Assembly: GCA_037501455.1 (NCBI GenBank)
Contig: CM074857.1
Coordinates: 125,847,501 to 125,911,500 of the forward strand
Reading direction: 5' to 3'
DNA length: 64,000 nucleotides
From: Lantana camara
Taxonomy: Eukaryota > Streptophyta > Magnoliopsida > Lamiales > Verbenaceae
Numbering within the stretch: the stretch's first letter is position 1; the number at the start of each line of letters is the position of its first letter. Shown here piece after piece: positions 10,054 through 21,965 of the stretch. Under the pieces are notes generated by a model. That model was given only the letters and a program-made list of their open reading frames with translations. It had not been told where the DNA came from and searched no databases. A program made the translations under genes and the position numbers.

Positions 10054-11491
10054 TCTTGCTCACATATTGCTTGTGATCCACAGCCTGAAAGAGCACTGGG
10101 ATCAAGAAATCCATAGAAGGCCTCTCCACCTGTAGGATCTCCTTGTTGAAGCGGGCAAAGAACGAGCGCAGAGATTCGCTCTTGCCTTGCACCACGTTGT
10201 ACAGGGCAGTAGGTGCGGTGACTGGCGCCTTCAAAGAATTGAAGTGGTTGAGGAAAGCATGAGCCAATTCTTCATATGAGTGAATCGAGCGCGGCGGCAG
10301 TCGTTTGTACCATTCCTGAGCCATTCCTACCAAGGAAGTGACGAAGACTTTCGCCCAATAGTTGCTGGAATGCTCGTAAAGGTGCATAAGATGCAAAAAG
10401 TGATCCAAGTGTTCAGCTGGATCAGTTATCCCGTCGTAACGATTGATGGAAGTGGGGATTTTGGCCATGCCTGCTTGGGCCATCAGAACTTCTTCCACGA
10501 GGGGTGAACCCCTCGCCAATGGGTGGTACTCATACGTGCCGAAGTTCTCCTCCGGCTCCTTGCGGCGGGGGACCTTTGGTGGAGGGTCCTTGGTACGGGT
10601 GCTTCTGGCGTCAACCCGTTCATCCCGATTAGGGGAGATCTGAGTTGAACGCCCTCGTGAGAGCTGTCCCACAATATCCTTTAGACCCTGCAGCTGGTCT
10701 TGCACAGCCGCGAGGATGTCAGGATTTACGTCCCCTTGCTTGTCTCCGTGCCTGGGGGCTCGTGAGCCCCTCCTGGAGACATGAGAGTCCCCTTCATTCT
10801 CGTTCACTCGCTCCGTGGGCTCTTTATTCCTGCCCATGGAGGGACGCTCGTTGCCCTCCTGCAGGGGCACTTCTCTGGCTGGTGGTGGTGGTTGTGCCCT
10901 CAGGACAGCCTGGGCTTCTCTGAGGGGAAAGTTTTGTTGTCCGCCCAAAGGGGCTGCCACTTGAGTGGCCTGCCCAGAGGGAAACTACATGGAATGGAAC
11001 CTTTCCCATGCCCCCTGAGCCGCCTGAACCTCACACTGGGCATAGAGAGCCCTCAACTGTTGGGTGGTCAGTGGAGGCAACTCCACTCCTTCAATCTCCC
11101 TAGGGACCACCACCGGGAGCTGGAGCTGGCCAGCATGATACGGCTGGACCGGCGGCATCATAACGGCCGGAGTGAGGGTATACCCGGGTGGAGGCATCAT
11201 ATAACCCTGTACTCCGAGATTCACCTGGGGATGGACCCAGGGGTTCTGAGCAGGCTGCGGAGGAGCAGAGAGAGAGACTCCTCCAGAGGCGGCGGGGATG
11301 GGCAGTGCCGGCGGTGTAGGTGGAGGTATTGAAGACTCTGCCTGCGGGGTCACTCCTGCGGCGGGAGGTGCTCCACCAACTGCGACGGAAGGAGGCGGGG
11401 CTCCACCAGTAGCGGTGGAGGGAATAATGATATTGGCATCCTGGGAGGCATTATCTCCTCCTCCCACAGCTCCAGATCTTGTAGCAACCAT
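10004..11491 (-). pseudogene. element 1 gag, interrupted by a stop codon
   Basis: Gag starts MVATRSG at 11491. The first 168 residues are Pro/Gly/Ala-rich and end MMPPPGYTLTP...ERFHSM, followed by TAG at 10985-10987. The same frame continues as APLGGQQNFPL and then the capsid-type region (INRYDGITDPAEHLDHF, KVFVTSLVGMAQEWYKRLP) to a frameshift near 10050. Alignment by eye to the second element shows a normal codon at the stop position. Gag is therefore defective at two points. Confidence 0.85.
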
Positions 11492-11559
11492 GACTGTTAA
11501 GGGTAAGAGTGTGCTTGCTTTTCTACCAACAAAAAGAAAGAAAGGGGGTGGAGGACCGG

Positions 11560-11582
11560 TTTTCCACAGACGGCGCCAAAAA
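11560..11582 (-). other. primer-binding site of element 1
   Basis: On the minus strand the bases after the 5' LTR read TTTTTGGCGCCGTCTGTGG. The core TGGCGCCGT fits the 3' end of a tRNA such as tRNA-Asp. The same sequence follows the LTR of the second Tat-like element at 58355. The exact tRNA is uncertain. Confidence 0.75.
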
Positions 11583-12355
11583 TGATGGGTTCAGAAACGT
11601 GTGGATCCGAATCCGATCACTTTACGATTTGTAATTGTGGAGGAAACCACCGGAGCTTCGCCGGAAATGAGAAAGTGGGTTCTACCTGTTGGGACAAGCA
11701 CAACAAAAGTCAGAAGGCCAAGCTGGGGGAACTGGGGGTGATACCCAGTTTGGCTCTCCGACGCTCAAGTCAGTTCAAGGTATGAAGGAAAAATGTAAGT
11801 TCAGTCACAGTTTCAGTGATGAAGAATGCTTACCAATGTAGAAGATGACTTTAGCTATTTATAGTTGAGGGTCAAGGGCCCTTTGGTCATTTGCCTCAAG
11901 TGGTCCTGGCCGAATGTTGCCCTAACACGTGGCGTCGTAAGAGAGAAACCTAGGAGGAATCTTCTGCAAAAGCAGCCAAAAGTTGGTGCTGGCAACAGTG
12001 GCAGGTGCGCGGGCATGTACGTTGTGTCAGAGAGCCATTTGGGTGGTTGGTAACGAGGGCTTGAGAGCGCGCTCGTGACAACCTAGAGTATTGGGAGCTA
12101 GAATATCCGCGGAGGGGAATGCAGGCTTCAGTTCAAGTGACGAGCCGAGAGGGGAGGCCACTCTGAGGGAGTGTGACGCTCGAAGAGGGCTCCCTTGGCT
12201 CGAAGAGCGCTCGTTGGGCTTAACTCATGAAGAAGGATTGCGCTCGTTGCGCTTAGCGCTCGTGCGCTGATGGGTGCAGCCTTGGGGAGACAGATGTCAT
12301 TATCTCGGTGACGCCACGTGTCTTAACGTGGGACGATCGTATTTTGACCCCATCA
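11583..12355 (-). repeat. 5' LTR of element 1 (773 bp)
   Basis: It runs TGATGGG...CCCATCA, with a 7-bp terminal inverted repeat and TG...CA ends. Read on the minus strand it has a TATA box, TATAAATAG (11856-11863), and a transcribed portion towards 11583. The part 11809-12355 matches window bases 1-547. Confidence 0.95.
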
Positions 12356-15070
12356 CATATACATAAGGAAATACAATTAAATCAAAACAATGTAAAATGT
12401 GACTCGAGTGTACAAGTGATTCGACAAGAGAATTAAAACTTGACCTCCGCCTAGCAAAAACCTGCAAGATACTGAGAAGTGGGAAAGAGGGGTCAGTCTC
12501 TAAAAGACTGAGTGAGCAGGAATTATACATATATATAGAAACATGCACATGCAAGTCATAAATCCCGAGCAAGGTTTTATTTAAAGTTAGTTCCCACGAA
12601 GGGCTCGAAAATAACTAAGCAATGCTCGGACTTTACGACTAAATCATATTAAATTCATTAAGTTCATAAATCATGAATAATCATATTAGCTCGGCGAGTG
12701 AGCGTGCATAATCTCCAACCAAACTCCGACAGTGTACGACAAATATTATTAATACGTTGAATACGTGATCATGCAATACATTATAATACACACAAGCCAT
12801 ATAACATAACATAAGACATAGTCGTTTGGGCAATCCGTGTCCCAGCCTTCCCGCATGGTGCCTAACAATAATAACATAATCATCAACATGAAATAAGTTC
12901 CAACCTTCTTCCTCCGGGTGGTGGACGGGTTTACAAGGCCCGACCACCTAAACATATCAATGTGGCAATTGAGGTTCATGAGTCAAAGCCCTGTTAGCGT
13001 TTCCTCGTCAAAAACTCCTTAACGAGGTCCGTTTCGCCGTAATCAATGTGGGACTAATGTACGGGATCACCGTCGGCCCGATGCCTCCCCGGATAGCCAC
13101 GTACACTAAGTCCCTGGGCCGGTGTTCAATACATGCTCTCGCCAAAACATTCAATTCATGAGAAACGTAATACATTTATAACATAATTAATACCTTTCAT
13201 AATCATGAGAAAAGATTTACTCGATGACTCCATTTGAAAACAATATATACATATACATTAGGTTTTTTGGCCAAAACTTATCACATAAGGTTGTAGGGTT
13301 TAATAAATATTTAGAACGAAAACACCCTCACCTGGAATACCACGAGATAAGAAACATGAGTGATACGAGTGCCTATTCAATTCAGAAGCCTCCTCCTTGG
13401 AAACAAACTGTACAATAGAAGGGACAATGTGTACTCGTGAGAATTGACTCAATATGGAACCACATAGACGCACGACATGTTATGCACATGATATGAAATG
13501 CATAAAGAGTATAAATGATGTTATGATGCCATATAATCAAGTAATTAACCCACGCACATTCAATACATGAAAGTTTCACGTTTAATCGTATCATATCTTT
13601 CATACAATAATCATAAAACAAATATCAACATGTTTACAATGCATATAAATTATTTAGAGGTGAAAGGAATCCATCAAACACATAAGGGATACATTAATTA
13701 CAAGAAGAGTCATATTTAAACATCATACTTCAAGCTATAAAATTCATGGGCATCTCATAACACATCATATTAACAAGGTAATAAAGCATGGGAATCATAA
13801 AAGAGGAGATACATAAGCAATTAGGGTTCACATTGGAAGCAATCATCCATGCATACACATATTAGGAGCAATGAAGACTCGTTGAGGCATAACTCGTAAA
13901 ATATTCTACGAAAAATAACAAAAGTTCATAACACACAAGATAATACATGTTAGCATAGCAAAGAAGTCATAAAAGAGGTGGAGGAAGATAAAACGAGCGA
14001 AGAAAAATGGAACCGGAGTAACGAAAACAAGCTGGACAGAATCCACTCCCATGGATTTTTCCAAAGGGAAAAATCTACCCCCATGGATTTAGTCCAGAAA
14101 CTTCTCTGCAACAAATCCACCCCCATGGATTTCTTCAAGGCAAAAAATCCACCCTTGCGGATTTTCTGTTCGAGCCCACAACACAGCAGCAACAGGGTAC
14201 TTACGCAAGAAAAGCCAAAACTCCACAAAACCACCTCAAATCTCAACCAAAAGCACTTAAAACATGCAATATACCAAGTAGGAACATTAAATACAAGTTT
14301 AGGACAAATTAAAACACATTAATTCACAAACCCACATACATATACACACATACGCACATTCTAGCTCCAAGAATTCAAACAATCAAGCATGAAACTCATG
14401 CATTCAAGTGTTAGAGCAACAAACGCATACAAATTCATGCTTCAAACTCAAAGAAATTCAAACCCTATCTTATGACATATATACATAAAATTCACATTAT
14501 ACCTTGGAAAAGATGGAGGAGAAGATGAAGGAAGAGGATGGAGCTTGAATTCTTGCTTGGAGTTTGAAGATATAACCTTGGCTCTTGCCCTCTTGCTTGG
14601 ATTTGGAGGTGATGAAGAAGAGGGAATGAAGGGAGAAGGGTTTCTTGGATGAAGAAGAAGAAATAAAGAGAAGAATGAAGAGGGAGGGGGATTGATCGTG
14701 TAATAAGGGGAAGAAAATGAGTGAATTTACACTTTGGTCCTCCAAGAATTTAAGTAATAAAATTAGGCCCCCATGGTTTGCTAAGTGAATAACTCGGGTC
14801 CAATTAAAAGTTCGATTGAGTCCAAGGATTTCATATAATTTCAAATAAGCGCATAAGGGAAACAAAACCTTAATTTAACAAGTAAACATGTTATAAACAA
14901 ATTTAAATAGCATAGTCAATTAAATCACATAAGTCATATCGTAGTAATTAAGTCACGAAATTACTAAATGAAACAATCAATTAGCAATTAAAACATAAAT
15001 AAATCACATAACTCTCGATCTACCCACTCGTGACGTCATACCTGTTCGGCCAAAAAGTCGGGGTGTTACA
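12356..15070 (-). repeat. long LTR of a Tekay/Del-like Ty3/gypsy element, interrupted at its left by element 1
   Basis: On the minus strand the sequence starts at 15070 as TGTAACACCCCGAC, the typical start of long LTRs of plant chromovirus-type gypsy elements. No coding frame is present over 2.7 kb. Element 1 is inserted at 12355/12356, so the rest of this LTR should lie left of the window. No internal region is visible on the right side, so the right edge is the 5' end of a minus-strand LTR. The length and family are inferred; I see no second copy in the window to confirm them. Confidence 0.55.
14040..14166 (+). repeat. short repeats built on CCATGGATTT, about 33-42 bp spacing
   Basis: Four near copies (about 14042, 14075, 14117, 14150) of ATCCACCCCCATGGATTT occur in the Tekay-like LTR. 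The motif is close to a palindrome (AAATCCA...TGGATTT). The last copy is degenerate. Confidence 0.7.
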
Positions 15071-15426
15071 ATCTGGGTACGCGATTCTTGAGTTTTTATA
15101 CATGTCAAAAAAATGGGGAGTAAAAAGGAAGTTTGATTTTCATCTGGGGAGTTCAGAGGAACATTTTTGAAAGTGGGGAACAAAGAGGAATTTGAGTTTC
15201 CATGTGGGGAGTTTTTGGGAACTGTCCGATATTATATATTATATTTATTTATTTTTTAAATAGTTGTGGCTCAGATTCGAATATGATTTGATCTAATTTT
15301 CTTTGAATTTAATATTCGTTTCAAACCCCTAATATCTTAGAGAATCGGTGGTTCTATATCTCATTTAATTAGTTTCGGATCCCTAATCTCTTAAATAATC
15401 AGTGGTTTTATATCTCATTTAATTGG
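15071..15426. other. spacer with a MITE fragment and a 54-bp duplicated segment
   Basis: Positions 15080-15160 (CGATTCTTGAGTTTTTATAC, then GGGGAGT motifs) resemble the right part of the MITE at 57123-57390, so the Tekay-like LTR seems to abut a broken MITE copy. Then 15318-15371 and 15372-15425 are imperfect direct copies of a 54-bp segment (GTTTC...TCATTTAATT). No gene is seen. Confidence 0.55.
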
Positions 15427-16258
15427 TGATGAGACATAAAACCGCGCTCCAGTCTGAGCCATCCACGTGTCAACACCTGGCAGTTAGGGGATTGGATGCT
15501 CGCATTGATGGGCTCGTGGGCCATCCCAGCCCAATCATTCGCTTATTAGTACAGACCCATGAGTCTCGGCCAAGCGTTCAGGAAAAGGGTTCAAGCTAAC
15601 TGGCTTGACGCTCAAGTTTCAGCCCTCAGGGTCACCCTTTTCAGGGAAGCATCCATTCGGGGACCCCATTATTGATGCTCGGGATTTTGGCGCTCAAGGA
15701 TCATCTGCCGGAGGGGACCCATCCGTATACTCTTCGAGCGTCACCAACGCTTGAATATGATCCTCCACCGCTGCAAGACGGACCTCGGGCCCTCCTCTCA
15801 CGCGACCCTCGCCAACAACCTCTGACACAAAGGTGGCGCGCACCTTGCATCTGACACGCCGCTCCTTTTTCAGAAATGTCCTTCTCATACCCTTACGGGC
15901 TGCCACGTGTTAGGGCAACACAGGTTTGGGACTACACAGTCAATTTACCCAATTACCCTCACCCCTAACATATAAATAGGGGAGGACACATGCCTCCTCC
16001 CCCAAGTCATCTTCCATATACCTACACACTACTGAACTGGGCATCATTTTTCCTCTGCATCTTCTCCAAAGCTTCATACCTTTCACCATGTTCTTGCACT
16101 CTAGCTGCACGATCTCCTGGTGTTATCCTAGCTGGAAGAACCCTCGCTCATTGGAAACCCAGTTCCTGAGGCTGAACGCCTGTGATGGTCTTCCCTTCTA
16201 CAAACAAATTCTAAAGTGATTGGTGCTTAAGCCCTTTTTGCAAGTTTCTGCACCATCA
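15427..16258 (+). mobile_element. solo LTR of the second Tat-like family, target duplication ATTGG
   Basis: It begins TGATGAGACATAAAAC and ends CTGCACCATCA. The flanking ATTGG at 15422-15426 and 16259-16263 is a perfect 5-bp target duplication. There is no internal region, so this is an LTR-LTR recombination product. It matches the 5' LTR at 57505-58354 in start, end and layout, including the TATA region ACATATAAATAGG near 15968. Confidence 0.92.
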
Positions 16259-17029
16259 ATTGGGTTCGAGACCATTGACCTCTTAAAATTTTAAGTAAAG
16301 TTTATTCGTCTCATGTTAACTAGTTGGTCAATACTAGACCAAGACCTCTTAGTTGTCGATATTGTATATAATGATTTATAGGAAACAATGTAACGATTAT
16401 AAAACAATTAGACTTTTTTTTAAGAAAAATATTTAGTTGAAAATGCGTTTTTTTCAAATTGTTTTATATTCTTATTTGGTATCAATATATATAGCCCTTG
16501 AATTAAACAAAAAATAAAGATAATATTGTTTTATATAATTTTGGAATGCCATAAAATAAATATTATTTATTTTGAAAAATACTTTTTTGATTAACACGCA
16601 TAAATATTATTTTCTAGAACAAAAACATAATCATAAATATATACAAAACATAAAAATTGTATTTTTCATCACATAATATAAGATTATTCTCATTTTTTAC
16701 CTCAAATTTTTAAAAATTATCAATTTTAGTATCGTACTATTCGTTTTTTCATTTTTCAAAACTTCCTTCTATCTAACCGAATTTGCACTTGAGCCTTGAG
16801 TGCCCTTGCACGTTAAATTATTTTTTTTAAAGAATAATTTTAGTTTTAGACACTGAAATACGTGTCAGTTTCCCATTGGATGAGAAATAATCCATTCTCT
16901 GCAGTTTGGCTCCATCCAATTAGGCACAGTTCTCGCTTCAAATTTCAAAACGGCCAATAAAAATACAATATAAAAAACTGATCACTTTCTCTCTCTCATT
17001 AATCGCATTGTTTATCTGAAATTTGGGAA
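16259..17029. other. intergenic DNA upstream of the Rossmann-fold gene
   Basis: This is AT-rich sequence without a supported gene. The last 50 bases before 17030 carry a CTCTCTCTCTC pyrimidine patch, common in plant core promoters and leaders. Confidence 0.5.
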
Positions 17030-20000
17030 ATGAGCAGCGCAATCAACATTGGCCTCAGCAATTGTACTCGTCTGCCGAAAAAGCTGAATTCTGCTTCTCT
17101 CAGCTTTTGTAGTTCAGCTTATTCATCTTCAGTTTCCTCGAGCTGCAGCCTCGCTTGCTTCCGGCAAACGCCTTCGTCGGCGTTGTTTACCATGGCTACT
17201 CCGATTTCAGTGAAAGTCAATTCTTCCTCCGCCGTCGGTATCCACAAACACATGCTCTGATGTTTATGTTTTTGTTTTTTTTTTTGCCTTATAATGATGT
17301 AGAATTTCGCATCTGTTAGAGTTCTGTGATTTTTTTGGTTAGATATCTTCAAGTGAATTGTTTAGGCGGATGATGTTTGTAGAAGTTTGATGTTGTGACG
17401 GCTTGCTTGATTTAATTCAGCATGAGGAATTTGGAAAATCGCGTACTTATAATCATATGATTCATGATTTACTTTTATAATGAGGGATGTACCAGTGATT
17501 TACATGGATATGCCTGCATGTTTGTGGATAAGGCTGGAAAATGAACCAAAACAAAGCGAGTTTGATGGCTATGGAAACACGTCGTTTTATTTCAAAATTT
17601 TGAAATTCTCCTCTTGCTTTAGTCTCGAGTTAAGAAATAGTAACTTGACTTGATTTGAGTTCAAGCTTAGCTCATTGCATATGCAGAACTTGCTCAAATG
17701 CAATTTAAACTGTGCAGAACTTTTCCATTTGCAGGGTTGTAACACGAGCTACAAATGATTAAGCTGTGATCCATGCATACTAATTATCCCTGTTTATGAT
17801 TTTTTACCAGAATATGTATGCATACATGTTTTCTTTTCTGCATAACCATATGCGTATGACATATTTAAAGGTGTAAATGCAATCAATTAAGTTCTAAGTT
17901 GTACCGTTAATATGTTCAAGGTGCACCTAAGAACGATCAGGAAGCCTCCTCTAGTGGAGTCGTTGGAGCTAATGACTTGTTGATTGTTGGGCCAGGCGTG
18001 CTGGGCCGTATAGTGGCTGAAAAATGGCGAGAGGTACGTTTCTGCAAAAAATGTGTGCATACTGGAGTCAGTTCTTGAGCTGTTGAGCATGTACTTTGAC
18101 ATGATTGATTTAGTGACATGATCATACTATAGTTCTCTGCATAGGAGTTTGTGGTTACTGAGTTGTTGAGCAGGACAATGTTTTCGGAATAAAGTATTTT
18201 GAATTAAATCTGTCAACCAGAGAAGCCTCCATGATGTCGTTTCTGTTCAAGCTTTACACTCTTAATGAATGCCGAATGCTGAACAATTTGAATGTTTTTC
18301 TACTACAGGAACATCCAGGCTCTCAAATTTATGGGCAGACACTGACAACCGATCATCAAGATGAATTGGTAAAGATGGGCATCAGTCCATCTCTGAAGGG
18401 CACTCAACTGAATCATAAGTTCCCCTATGTAATTTTCTGTGCCCCTCCGTACCCAAATCTAGATTACCCAGCTGAAGTCAGGTAAGCATCAGAATATATG
18501 CCCTAAGAAAGTATCCTTCTCTAATTTTTGCTGTTACATGCCATTCTTTTGTGAGCTTGGTAATTAAGCAATGTGTAGATGAACATTTCTTTTAGAAAAA
18601 GTAACATCTAAAGATAACCTTGCGGAAGTCACTTAAGGCTTTAATACACCTGCTTTGTTCCTCTAGTTTATCCATGCTTTCCTTGGATATTTTTGGACAA
18701 TAAACAAAGTTCTGCTACGATCTTAGTGTAACAGCAATCCAAAAGTTTCATCAAACAAAAAATATTGACTTTCATTTCATAGCAATCACTGAACTTTATG
18801 CACCTCCAATGTCAAGATAAGGAGACTAAGATTAGGGGAAGATAGTGAGCCATGAAAACTGGTACGGAAATTGCTGACTAATGGGATATTTTCACTAACT
18901 TTTATCTCGAATAGACTTAAAAGCTTTACATGTCTTTGCTGTTCATCCCTGAAACGTTCATCCAGCTTGCAATTTGTTAAGAAAAGTTAGTGTTTACCTT
19001 GTGCAATTCATGGGTGAACTGATAGAAGCCAAATTCCAACTTGTATTTGTCTTAATGACAAATCAATAGGGAAGCAACTTTAAATTGGAATGGTGAAGGT
19101 TGCTTCCTATTTACTTCAAGCTCAGCTCCCTATGACTGCAGTGACAATGGATATTGCGATGAGGTATCTCATCTAAGCAACTCTCTGTTCGCATTTTCAA
19201 TTGTACATATTTACAACCTTTTAGAAAACGGTTCTCTTCTGAAATCGAGCTGATTAGATGTGAACACATACCACTACTGTTGATACATTTAATTTTCTTT
19301 ATTATCATCACTCTGCCGCTTCCATTGTTAATTGATAGTGATTACTTCTTAATTGCGCAACAGGACACTCCAGTAGTTCCTATTGGGAGGAGCCCCAGAA
19401 CAGATAATCTACTCAAGTCAGAGAAAGTAGTTTTGGAGGCTGACGGTTGCGTTGTTAGACTAGCTGGACTTTATATATCCTTTTTCGAAAGATATGACTG
19501 GTTTTCATTCACCAGAAGGTCAAGTAAATTAAATGAGTTATATAGCAATAACCTTAACTTGCAGTACAAAGTAGATAGAGGTGCTCATGCATACTGGTTG
19601 GAGAAAGGGACTCCTGATATTCGGCCAGATCACATCCTTAATCTAATCCATTACGAGGTGATTTGGCTACAATTCTTACTATTAAACCTCTTGTTTCAGG
19701 GTTTATTATCAGGGAGCTTCGTGCAATCTGAATTAACGCAATGGTCTGTCTTAACTCTATAGGATGCAGCTTCACTTTCAATCACCATCTTAAAGAAGAA
19801 ACTTCGCGGCAAGATCTTTCTAGGCTGTGATAACCAGCCTTTATCCAGGTTAATGGTTCAACTAAATAAACAAACATGTATTTGTGGCAAGAGTCTTTAG
19901 ACACAGAAACGGACTCAGCACTAGTAATAATTGACCTTGTTATATGATTTTCAGGCAGGAATTGATGGACTTGGTTAATAGGAGTGGAAAATTTAGCAAG

Positions 20001-20646
20001 AAGTTCGACAGTTTTACTGGTAAACTGTGCATCCTCGTATTTTACATTTTTTTTTTTTTTGGTGGAAACATCTTCATATTTTACTGCTAATTTACATTAT
20101 GATGAACTTTTCCTTATATGCTATCCTTACAAGTACACGTTCTATAGTTTGTCACTATATGGTCGATAGTAAAATGCCAATATGTTGATAGACTGCGATG
20201 TGACCTTGATATGTGTAAGTTTGACCGATAAAATTATCAATTTGATGGAATCCCCCATAATATTCTGCCAGAAACTGTAATTTATACAATGGATAATTAC
20301 GAATACCCCCCTCAAGTTTATAAAAGTGTTTTTCATGATTTTCCAAAGTGTTTTTCGTAACCCTTGCCCATATCTCGTAGTGTATCTCGTAATTTCCCAA
20401 TTTAAAGATTCTTTCGGAAATGGATTAAATCTCCGGAAGTGTTTCCGAGAACAATTTGGTCAAACAGTTGAGATTACGAAGTACGTAAACTCCCCCGTTT
20501 CAAAATTTCCACCTAATAACATCAATTATATTGTTGCAGGTACATCTGATCCTTTAGGCAAGAAATTAAACAACTCGAAAACTCGTGCAGAACTGGGATG
20601 GGAGCCAAAATACCCGAGTTTCGCTCAGTTCCTTGAGAGTCTCTGA
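17030..20646 (+). CDS. NAD(P)-binding Rossmann-fold protein, probably plastid-targeted (At1g19690-like)
   Basis: Nine exons join to 348 aa: 17030-17237, 17921-18033, 18309-18481, 19070-19163, 19364-19474, 19568-19657, 19763-19848, 19955-20019, 20540-20646. All phases agree. Residues 1-65 are Ser-rich with few acidic residues, like a chloroplast transit peptide. LLIVGPGVLGRIVAE at about 90 is the GxGxxG dinucleotide-binding loop of an extended SDR/epimerase-like fold; later motifs are FCAPPYPNLDYP, FTSSSAPYD, GCVVRLAGLY, RGAHAYWL, RPDHILNLIHYEDAAS and the C-terminal RAELGWEPKYPSF. The substrate is unknown. Intron 5 (19475-19567) has AT-AC ends; the other seven are GT-AG. ATG 17030 is the first good start. 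The final intron (520 bp) is AT-rich and may contain a transposon remnant. Confidence 0.9.
19475..19567 (+). other. U12-type AT-AC intron
   Basis: The intron begins ATATCCTTTTT and ends GCAGTAC. CCTTAAC at 19552-19558 is a strong U12 branch-point match about 10 nt before the acceptor. Splicing here gives LAGLY followed by KVDRGAH in frame; no GT donor is near the exon end. This intron is therefore predicted to use the minor spliceosome. Confidence 0.88.
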
Positions 20647-21965
20647 GAAGCTACCTTTGGAGCAACTATGTACAATAATGATAATAATCAATCATTGATG
20701 TAGCTTAATTGTGGTACTCCATTGGTCATGTAAAGTGTTGCACTGCTTCAGAACTGTCTGCTTCTTTTGTTGACAATTAACTGTCCATCCTTTGATACCA
20801 AATTCTTGATCATACACATCATTGAAATGTATAATTCTTGTGTATACTAATATAGACACTAGGGCCTCCAAATTTGAATGGATATAACCACGAGGGCGTT
20901 CTCCAACTTTGAATTCTATTTAAAAAATTGATTCGTGCTTGAAAAAGTCTGAAGTTCTTTGAAATAGATCAGAAATTTTAGAAATACTAGCTCTCTATAT
21001 ATATATATGGCCTAATTACGACCCAATCTCTATTATTTGATTATTTACCATATAGTCCTTAAATTTTATATTTTGTTTGAGATCTCCGACATCCGTTAGG
21101 GTTCTATTAAGTTGATCAGTTATATCTTTGTGAAGTTCCAAAAAGAATAGGATTCTTGGTATTAAAAAGAAACTGTAGGGATGTATTTGTAATAAATTAA
21201 GAGACAATTTAGGAAGGACAAGTAACCAACCTAATGGAACGGACACCAAGGACCTCAAACGTAATATAAAATTTACGCATTACATGATAAATATGTAAAG
21301 AATAAAGATTGAAATTAGACCAAACCTAAGGGTAGTTGGACATAATTATCCCAAAAATAAATGGTGTATTTATAAACCCTTGAGCTATAATGCAATAAAT
21401 ATCAAGTTGTCGTATTGTATCGAATATAGCATTCCTTGTGTTCGTATCCGTAGGTCATAACAATGAGAGTTGAAATAACTGTATAAAGTCGAGGTTTGCA
21501 AAGTTGCTAAAATGGAAATAAAATAGAAGCTCCACAACACAAAAATTCAAAAAAGCAGAAAAAAGCTACCAATATCCTACTGTATAATTGCCTTTGCTTT
21601 ATGTTTTTATGTATCTGATTTTTGACCGCCATAAGTCGCGGGCTTTCACAAAATCATAATTGCTGCTGCTGCTTTGTTGGGCACTAAAGCTAGGGTTCTT
21701 GCTCCATCAGACTACCAAGATTCGTGCTTTATCAATCAATTCAAGAACCCTTTTAAGCCCACTCCTCAATTCGATTGCATCCCACTTCGTTTGATCTTGG
21801 GTTTTAGATTTACTAGCTGATTTCTTCGTGTTCGATTCCATCCGATGCATTTCATGCTTAATTGCTCGCTTTAATTTGGTTATTGCTGGTGATTCTTGGT
21901 GGGTTTTTGAATGAGGGGCAAGATTTTGCCTTGTGATGAGAAATGAGGGATTGGGTCGGTGACAG
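20647..21965. other. intergenic region between the Rossmann-fold gene and the kinase
   Basis: It holds the 3' end of the upstream gene, an inverted-repeat element at about 21013-21322, and the leader of the kinase. No further coding region is supported. Confidence 0.6.
21013..21322. mobile_element. MITE-like element with imperfect terminal inverted repeats
   Basis: The left end (TAATTACGACCC... TAAATTTTATATTTTGTTTG) is an imperfect reverse complement of the right end (CAAACGTAATATAAAATTTA...GAAATTAGAC) over roughly 75 bp. It is about 310 bp long without a coding frame. The target duplication is not clear. Confidence 0.5.

Larger units (their letters stand above)
1..12355 (-). mobile_element. 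Ty3/gypsy LTR retrotransposon, Tat/Retand-type (element 1), left end outside window
   Basis: The first 547 bases are repeated at 11809-12355 with 6 substitutions and no indel, so these are the two LTRs of one element. Gag and pol lie on the minus strand, so the 5' LTR is at 11583-12355 and the 3' LTR runs off the left edge (about 226 bp missing). A primer-binding site follows the 5' LTR and a polypurine tract precedes the 3' LTR. The pol frame has two RNase H modules, which is typical of the Tat lineage. The 4.7 kb between pol and the 3' LTR holds tandem repeats and a gene on the opposite strand. LTR divergence of about 1.1% points to a recent insertion. The expected target duplication beside the right end is CATAT (12356-12360); its partner lies outside the window. 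Confidence 0.93.
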
